Below are positions 34,330 to 39,597 of a stretch of DNA of 39,597 nucleotides, piece after piece. Each line of letters opens with the position of its first letter. Position 1 is the stretch's first letter. The stretch is from an uncultured Collinsella sp. GTDB taxonomy: Bacteria > Actinomycetota > Coriobacteriia > Coriobacteriales > Coriobacteriaceae. The position numbers and the translations under genes are program-made. Below the pieces are notes generated by a model. It ran no database searches. It was not told the DNA's origin and worked only from the letters and a program-made list of their open reading frames with translations. The stretch lies in contig CALJCO010000074.1 of NCBI GenBank assembly GCA_938023905.1, forward strand, positions 1 to 39,597. The letters are read 5' to 3'.

Positions 34330-37200
34330 ATGAGTCGCCGCAACACCGAGCTGCTCTTGCTCATCGCCTCGGCGTTCCCCGTCATCCTGCTGTATGCGAT
34401 GTACGTGCTCACCGCGGGCGCCGCCATCTCCTTTGAGACGCTCGCGGTGCCGATCGGCCTCTTTGCCGCCTTCGCCGCGGCACATATCGCCGTGCGCATC
34501 TTGGCGCCCGGCGCCGACCCCGCCATCCTACCCATCGTATTTATACTTTCGGGCATCGGCATCACGTTCGTGACACGCCTCGCCCCCGCTCTCGCCATCT
34601 CACAGCTCATCATCCTGTTTGTCTCGGTGGCGCTCATGGTGGGAACGCTCGCGTTGGTTAAGAACCTCGACGTAGTCATGCGCTACAAGTACACCTTTGG
34701 CATCATCGGCATCATTCTGCTGATGCTGCCGATCTTTATCGGCACCACGATCTCGGGCTCCAAGCTGTGGATTCGCATCGCGGGCTTTACCATCCAGCCC
34801 GGCGAGTTCGCCAAGGTCTTTATCGTGCTGTTCCTGGCCGGGTACCTGGCCGAGAACCGCGAGCTGCTCTCCATCTCCAACCGCAAGATCTTGGGCTTTA
34901 AGATCCCTCGCCTGCGACTGCTGCTGCCGTTGTTTGCCGTGTGGGGTGTGTGCCTGCTCGTCGTCGTCTTCGAACGCGACCTGGGTTCTGCCGTGCTGTT
35001 CTACACCATCTTCTTGCTGATGCTCTACGTTGCCACGGGGCGCTTTTCGTATGTCGTTATCGGCCTTGCGCTCTTAGCCGTCGGAGCCGTGGGCGCCTAC
35101 AAGTTCCTGTCTCACGTTCAGGTGCGTTTCCAGGTTTGGGTCGATCCGTTTAAGGACGCCCAGGGCCAGGGCTACCAGATCGTCCAGTCACTCTTCTCGC
35201 TTGCCGATGGCGGTCTGGTCGGCGTTGGCATCGGCAACGGCATGGCCAACAACATCCCTGTCGTCGAGTCCGACTTTATCTTCTCGGCTATCGGCGAGGA
35301 GATGGGCCTCTTGGGCGGCGGCGCCGTGCTCATCCTGTTTATGCTCTTTGCCGTTCGCGGCCTGACCACAGCTGCCCGCGCTAAATCCGACCTCGCCGCC
35401 TTTAGCGCCACGGGCCTTACGGCCGCCATCAGCTTCCAGGCCTTCTTGATCGTGGGCGGCGTTACCCGCCTGATCCCGCTAACCGGCGTCACCCTGCCCT
35501 TTATGAGCCAGGGCGGTTCCTCGCTGCTGGCAAGCTTTATCATCGTCGCGCTCCTGCTGCGCGCCGGTGACGAAGCGACCGGACGCGAGGCCGAGCTTAC
35601 CGGCACCGGCACCATGGCCGCCATCACCGATGATCAGGTCGCATCTGCCGCCGCCCCGACGGGCACGCGCTTTGCCACCTCGTCTTCCTACGGTAGCGGC
35701 AGTCATTCCGTCGGCTCGCGCATGCGCCGTCGCCTGCTCGACACGCCTGAATCCGGCGTGCTCGGCCGCGTTGCGCTCGCCAACCGTCTAACCCGTGCGG
35801 TGCTCGCCTTTACGGCGCTGTTCGCCATCCTTATCGGCAACCTCACCTATGTCCAGGTCATTAAGGCCAAGGACTATCAGGACATGCCGACCAACAACCA
35901 CACCATCGCCCGCTCCAAGTACATCCAGCGCGGTTCCATCATCACGTCCGACGGCGTGACGCTGGCCGAGTCGCTGCAGCAGGAGGACGGCACCTACGTA
36001 CGCTCCTACCCCAACGGCAACCTGGCAGCGCACGTGGTTGGCTACGTGAGCCAGCAGTATGGCACCACCGCCATCGAGAGCGTCATGAACGACACGCTCA
36101 CCGGTTCTAAGGACTACTCCAGCTGGAACAACGCCATCGCGTCACTCGCGGGCCAGACCCAGCCGGGCAACACCGCCAAGCTCACCATCGACTCGCGCAT
36201 CCAGACGGCTGCTGAGCAGGCGCTCAAGGGCTTTAAGGGCGCTGTAGTGGTCATCGACCCGCGTACCGGCGCGGTTCTCGCATGTGCCAGCTCGCCCACC
36301 TACGACAACACCAACATCGATGCCCTGCTGCAGACGGGCGGCGGCGAGGACGGCTCCATGTACAATCGCGCCATGGACGCGCTGTACACGCCGGGCTCAA
36401 CGTTTAAGGTCGTTACGCTTTCCGCGGCACTCGAGACCGGTACCGCCAGCCTTACCAGCACCTACCAGGCGCCCGGCTCCATGGACATCGGCAACGCACC
36501 GGTCACCAACTATGCCAACGAGAGCTACGGCACCATCAGCCTGCAGCAGGCCTTTGCCGTGTCCTCCAACGTCGTCTTTGGCCAGGTGGCAAACGAAGTT
36601 GGCGCAAACACGCTCGTGCAGTTTGCCAACGCCTTTGGCTACGGCCAAAAGCTCGGCCAGGACCTGACCTCCGCGGCCTCCATCATGGCCGACCCGTCGC
36701 TCATGACCGAGTGGGAGACCGCCTGGGCCGGCGCCGGCCAGCCTGTCGGCATGGACCACACGCCCGGCCCGCAGACCACCGTCATGCAAAACGCCGTGAT
36801 TGCCGCCGCCATCGCTAACAGTGGCGTGGTCATGGACCCGTACTTTGTAGCCCAGGTACTCGCCCCGGACGGAACTGTGGTCAAGACCACGCAGTCCCGC
36901 TCGCTGGGTCAGGCCGTCAGCTCCGCCACGGCCGACCAGGTCAAGCAGGCCATGCTCGCCGTCGTCCAGTCCGGTACCGGCACCGATGCCCAGGTCCCCG
37001 GCGTCAAGGTCGCCGGCAAGACCGGCTCGGCCGAGACCGGCGGCACCAACGTCAACTCGATGTTCGTTGGCTTTGCACCTTACGATTCACCCACGGTCGC
37101 CATCTCGGTGGCCTTGGAGGATTACGACAAACACGACGTCAAGGCGGCCAAGATTGCCGGCATCGTCCTGACCGCAGCGCTCGCCGCACAGGGAGCGTGA
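34330..37200 (+). CDS. Fused SEDS glycosyltransferase (RodA/FtsW) and class B penicillin-binding protein
   Basis: A 956-residue membrane protein. Residues about 1-430 are a SEDS family polymerase with about ten membrane segments and its catalytic-type loop (VVVFERDLGSAVLFY; VQSLFSLADGGLVGVG; LPFMSQGGSS). A linker follows (about 430-480), then a single membrane segment (VLAFTALFAILIGNLTYVQV) and a class B PBP: S690-T-F-K693 (acylation Ser and SxxK), S745-S-N747, and K897-T-G. Dimerisation-domain text IQRGSIITSDGVTLAESL precedes it. Homologous RodA and PbpA are separate adjacent genes in mycobacteria. The ATG at 34330 has GGGAG eight bases upstream; a GTG at 34321 is rejected. It should polymerise and cross-link peptidoglycan in one polypeptide. 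Confidence 0.94.
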   Translation: MSRRNTELLLLIASAFPVILLYAMYVLTAGAAISFETLAVPIGLFAAFAAAHIAVRILAPGADPAILPIVFILSGIGITFVTRLAPALAISQLIILFVSVALMVGTLALVKNLDVVMRYKYTFGIIGIILLMLPIFIGTTISGSKLWIRIAGFTIQPGEFAKVFIVLFLAGYLAENRELLSISNRKILGFKIPRLRLLLPLFAVWGVCLLVVVFERDLGSAVLFYTIFLLMLYVATGRFSYVVIGLALLAVGAVGAYKFLSHVQVRFQVWVDPFKDAQGQGYQIVQSLFSLADGGLVGVGIGNGMANNIPVVESDFIFSAIGEEMGLLGGGAVLILFMLFAVRGLTTAARAKSDLAAFSATGLTAAISFQAFLIVGGVTRLIPLTGVTLPFMSQGGSSLLASFIIVALLLRAGDEATGREAELTGTGTMAAITDDQVASAAAPTGTRFATSSSYGSGSHSVGSRMRRRLLDTPESGVLGRVALANRLTRAVLAFTALFAILIGNLTYVQVIKAKDYQDMPTNNHTIARSKYIQRGSIITSDGVTLAESLQQEDGTYVRSYPNGNLAAHVVGYVSQQYGTTAIESVMNDTLTGSKDYSSWNNAIASLAGQTQPGNTAKLTIDSRIQTAAEQALKGFKGAVVVIDPRTGAVLACASSPTYDNTNIDALLQTGGGEDGSMYNRAMDALYTPGSTFKVVTLSAALETGTASLTSTYQAPGSMDIGNAPVTNYANESYGTISLQQAFAVSSNVVFGQVANEVGANTLVQFANAFGYGQKLGQDLTSAASIMADPSLMTEWETAWAGAGQPVGMDHTPGPQTTVMQNAVIAAAIANSGVVMDPYFVAQVLAPDGTVVKTTQSRSLGQAVSSATADQVKQAMLAVVQSGTGTDAQVPGVKVAGKTGSAETGGTNVNSMFVGFAPYDSPTVAISVALEDYDKHDVKAAKIAGIVLTAALAAQGA

Positions 37201-37332
37201 TGCCCATGATCGAATCGGTCACCCGAGGCGCGCCGCGGCCGAAGAGTTAACGGCAACGCGCCACACGGCCCCAGCGGCCACATCGTAGGTACTACACACA
37301 TCGTTGAGCGAATAGTTATGTTAGGAGCAGGA
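37201..37332. other. Short spacer before the PASTA kinase gene
   Basis: 130 bases between the SEDS-PBP gene and the PASTA kinase. No terminator-like hairpin followed by T-run is seen, so read-through is likely. A weak own promoter cannot be excluded. Confidence 0.45.
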
Positions 37333-39300
37333 ATGGAACAGAGGGTCCTCGGGGGAAGATACCTCCTCAAGGATAAGGTGGGGACAGGCGGCATGGCGAC
37401 CGTCTTCCGTGCGCAGGACCAGGTCCTCGACCGCACGGTAGCCGTCAAGATCATGCTGCCGCAGTATGCTGGCGACGCAACCTTCGCCGCACGCTTTAAG
37501 CAGGAGGCCCAGGCAGCAGCCGGTCTCTCCTCCCCCTATATCGTGGGCGTCTACGATTGGGGCAAGGACGGCGACACCTATTACATCGTCATGGAGTACC
37601 TGCGCGGCACCGACCTTAAGAGCGGCATCAAGAGCCACGGCGCCCTCGACCCCAAGAAGGTCGCCCAGATCGGCTCGCAGATCAGCTCCGCGCTTTCGGT
37701 CGCCCACAAGCACGAGATCATCCACCGCGACATCAAGCCGCAGAACATCATGGTGCTGCCCGACGGCAACATCAAGGTGATGGACTTTGGCATCGCGCGC
37801 GCCAAGAACAGCCACCTCACGCAAGACAACAACGTGCTGGGAACCGCCCACTACGTCAGCCCCGAGCAGACCCGTGGTCAGGACCTCGGCCCCACCTCGG
37901 ATATCTACTCGCTGGGCGTCGTGATGTACGAGTGCGCCACCGGCCGCGTTCCCTTTGACGGTGACGACGCTATCTCGGTCGCACTCAAGCAGGTCAACGA
38001 GCTGCCTATTCCGCCGAGCCAGATCAACTCCGGTGTCGACGCCGACCTTGAGCGCATCATCCTCAAGTGCATGGAGAAGGACCCGGCAAACCGCTTCCAG
38101 ACCGCCGACGAGCTGCGTCAGGTGCTCAACAGCTACCTGTCGGGCCGTGCCGTCAACATCTCGGAGCCCACGCGCATCATCGGTGCCCCCGGTGAGCTGG
38201 GCGCCACCAAGACTCGCGAGCTTTCCGATCAGACGCGCACCATGGTGCGTCCCGTCTCGGGCGTGAGCGGCCAGAATACCGCCCGTAGCTCGGTTTCGGG
38301 CTCCACCGGCTCCTACGAGGTCGAAAAGCCCAAATCCAACAAAAACAAGATCATCGCCGCCGTGGTGGCAGCCGTTGCCGTCATCGGTATCGTGGTGGCC
38401 TTTGCCACAGGACTCTTTGGCGGCGAGCAGGTCACCGTGCCCGATGTGCTAGGCAAGGACCAGCAGACTGCCGTCGAGCAGATCAAGGAAGCCGGCCTCG
38501 AGGTCGGCACCATCGACCAAAGCTACAACGACGATGTCGACGAGGGCAAGGTCGCCGAGCAGACGCCCAACGGCAACACCAAGAAGGCCAAGGGCACCAA
38601 GGTGAACCTGGTAATCTCCAAGGGCCCCAAGCCCTCCGAGAAGGTCGAGGTTCCCCGGCTGGTCGGCCTGACCAAGGACCAGGCAGAAGCCGCGCTGGCA
38701 AGCGTTGGCCTGAAGGGCAACGCCTCCGAGGAGGCCAACGAGGCCGATGAGGGCCAGGTCTTTGAGCAGGGCACCGAAGCCGGTAAGGAAGTCGAGAAGG
38801 GCACGACCATCTCGTACAAGGTCTCGAGCGGCCCGGATACCACGTCCGTCCCCGACCTGACCGACATGACCGAGGCCCAGGCGCGCAACGCCCTCGATAT
38901 GGCAGGCTTTGGCGTCGACGTCAGCTACCAGGAGAACGACTCCGTCACCGAGGGCACCGTCATTAGCTGGAACCCCAGTGGCAAGCAGAAGCCCGGCGCC
39001 ACGATCACTGTCGTCATTGCCAAGAAGTCCGGCAAGGCCTCCGTCCCGGGCAACCTATACGGCAAGAGCATTTCCGCCGCCGTTACCGCGCTCAACAACG
39101 CCGGTTTCTATAACATTGGCTTCTGTGACCAGAACGGCAATCCCGTGAGCGGTAACGAGGATGCCACCGTTACGGGCGTCTCCCCCACCGGCAAGCAGTC
39201 CACCGACAGCACGATTACGCTGACGGTTTCGATTTCTGGCTCGGGTTCGGGCTCTGGCTCGGGCACGAGCACGGGCGACGATTCCGGTACGACCAACTAG
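37333..39300 (+). CDS. pknB: PASTA-domain Ser/Thr protein kinase
   Basis: A 655-residue transmembrane sensor kinase. The cytoplasmic domain has VGTGGMATVFRAQD, Lys39 in VAVKIM, HRDIKPQN (D133), MDFGIARA and GTAHYVSPEQT. After a Ser/Thr-rich juxtamembrane segment comes one membrane helix (IIAAVVAAVAVIGIVVAFATG), then four PASTA repeats (VTVPDVLG, VEVPRLVG, TSVPDLTD and ASVPGNLYG starts), which in homologues bind peptidoglycan or lipid II. The C-terminal tail is a Ser/Gly repeat ending DDSGTTN. The start at 37333 has TTAGGAG close upstream; a frame from 37318 adds five residues over the ribosome site. It should phosphorylate FHA partners and cell-wall enzymes and is opposed by the PP2C phosphatase. 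Confidence 0.96.
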   Translation: MEQRVLGGRYLLKDKVGTGGMATVFRAQDQVLDRTVAVKIMLPQYAGDATFAARFKQEAQAAAGLSSPYIVGVYDWGKDGDTYYIVMEYLRGTDLKSGIKSHGALDPKKVAQIGSQISSALSVAHKHEIIHRDIKPQNIMVLPDGNIKVMDFGIARAKNSHLTQDNNVLGTAHYVSPEQTRGQDLGPTSDIYSLGVVMYECATGRVPFDGDDAISVALKQVNELPIPPSQINSGVDADLERIILKCMEKDPANRFQTADELRQVLNSYLSGRAVNISEPTRIIGAPGELGATKTRELSDQTRTMVRPVSGVSGQNTARSSVSGSTGSYEVEKPKSNKNKIIAAVVAAVAVIGIVVAFATGLFGGEQVTVPDVLGKDQQTAVEQIKEAGLEVGTIDQSYNDDVDEGKVAEQTPNGNTKKAKGTKVNLVISKGPKPSEKVEVPRLVGLTKDQAEAALASVGLKGNASEEANEADEGQVFEQGTEAGKEVEKGTTISYKVSSGPDTTSVPDLTDMTEAQARNALDMAGFGVDVSYQENDSVTEGTVISWNPSGKQKPGATITVVIAKKSGKASVPGNLYGKSISAAVTALNNAGFYNIGFCDQNGNPVSGNEDATVTGVSPTGKQSTDSTITLTVSISGSGSGSGSGTSTGDDSGTTN

Positions 39301-39352
39301 TCGCAACCCAACCGCTCATTACGGCTCTCGCCGCAAACATATTCGCTCACAG

Positions 39353-39393
39353 GCGCCCGCTTGCTCCCCCAGCAAGCGGGCGCTTCGTTTTTG
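39353..39393 (+). terminator. Strong rho-independent terminator of the growth-control cluster
   Basis: A 13-bp perfect stem (arms 39353-39365 and 39371-39383, loop CCCCC) is followed by TTCGTTTTTG. It lies about 50 bases past the PASTA kinase stop and closes the whole plus-strand cluster from 29096. Confidence 0.9.
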
Positions 39394-39411
39394 ACATGAC
39401 ATGAACCAGAA

Positions 39412-39442
39412 GAGCCCGGTACCGTGACGGTGTACCGGGCTC
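39412..39442. terminator. Hairpin, possible minus-strand terminator
   Basis: GAGCCCGGTAC (39412-39422) and GTACCGGGCTC (39432-39442) form a perfect 11-bp stem. No long T-run follows, but on the minus strand TTCTGGTTC comes next, so it could end a minus-strand transcript from the hairpin-rich region 39446-39575. Confidence 0.4.
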
Positions 39443-39445
39443 GAT

Positions 39446-39579
39446 CAATCTCTGGTGTCCCCGGGCTGATTCGAAAACTCCCCCCCCGCGGGGAAATTGG
39501 TGACGCGGGTGTCGACGGTCCTAATCCGTCGGCAGCTCCCACAAATCAGAACCACCCTTAAAAAGGGTGGTTTGCTCTT
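39446..39579. other. Hairpin-rich intergenic region, candidate structured RNA
   Basis: It contains CTGATT/AATCAG closing arms (39466-39471, 39544-39549), CCCCGCGGGG, a 6-bp stem CGACGG/CCGTCG with a 7-base loop (39513-39531), and the terminator-like AACCACCCTT/AAGGGTGGTT (39550-39572). No convincing start codon with ribosome site is seen on either strand. It is bounded by hairpins on both sides. Strand is undecided. Confidence 0.4.
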
Positions 39580-39597
39580 AGGGTATAACCCACGGGC

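Noticed and set aside
39391..39420. A promoter starting at TTGACA (39391-39396)
   Set aside because: No -10-like box occurs 16-18 bases downstream; the T-run is part of the terminator.
39446..39560. A tRNA gene on the minus strand (anticodon-like loop ATTAGGA, TTCGAATC, ACACCA end)
   Set aside because: The putative T stem does not pair, the acceptor arms are not complementary, and there are too many bases between D arm and anticodon stem. Kept only as a structured-RNA candidate.

Overview
The window looks like the chromosome of a gut actinobacterium of the class Coriobacteriia, most likely Collinsella or a close relative. This is inferred from the moderately high G+C, the Shine-Dalgarno-led genes, a full-length pyruvate:ferredoxin oxidoreductase, a beta-glucoside PTS and an actinobacterial-style PknB/PstP/FHA/RodA/PbpA growth-control cluster. 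There is no rRNA gene, no confident tRNA, no CRISPR array and no intact insertion sequence or prophage.

Layout: (1) 230-5726, minus strand: a beta-glucoside phosphotransferase operon (regulator with PTS domains, EIIA, EIIB, EIIC, 6-phospho-beta-glucosidase). (2) 6160-7122: a lone carbamate kinase. (3) 7123-9175: an AT-rich stretch with repeats, then an AAA/DUF4143-type ATPase that looks acquired. (4) 9449-12988: pyruvate:ferredoxin oxidoreductase. (5) 13391-17079, minus strand: a compact Ser/Thr-kinase operon (exported Gly/Ser-linker protein, membrane kinase, FHA protein). (6) 17325-21883: recR, ybaB and dnaX, with two small unknown genes inserted between ybaB and dnaX. (7) 21999-22715: a small membrane protein. 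(8) 22821-28656, minus strand, lower G+C: an accessory module with a duplicated membrane LuxR regulator, a secreted Cys-containing protein, two ABC-2 permeases, an ABC ATPase and an exported protein. (9) 29096-39300, plus strand: the growth-control cluster, with a polytopic kinase, FhaA-like and FhaB-like proteins, a PP2C phosphatase, a RodA/FtsW-PBP fusion and a PASTA kinase, closed by a strong terminator. (10) 39394-39597: hairpin-rich DNA that may hold an undescribed structured RNA.

How the genes work together: the PTS operon imports and phosphorylates beta-glucosides and splits the product, feeding glycolysis; pyruvate:ferredoxin oxidoreductase then makes acetyl-CoA and reduced ferredoxin. 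The 29-39 kb cluster couples peptidoglycan sensing (PASTA kinase) and dephosphorylation (PP2C) to FHA readers and to one polypeptide carrying both glycan polymerase and transpeptidase. A second kinase-FHA operon at 13-17 kb has an exported partner and could be a separate envelope-signalling branch.

The best candidates for undescribed biology are the tandem 8TM-HTH-8TM-HTH regulator with its secreted-protein/ABC module, the SEDS-PBP fusion inside the kinase cluster, the second kinase-FHA-exported-protein operon, and several palindromic intergenic repeat families. Many start codons were set from Shine-Dalgarno positions and gene overlaps, and differ from the longest possible frame.
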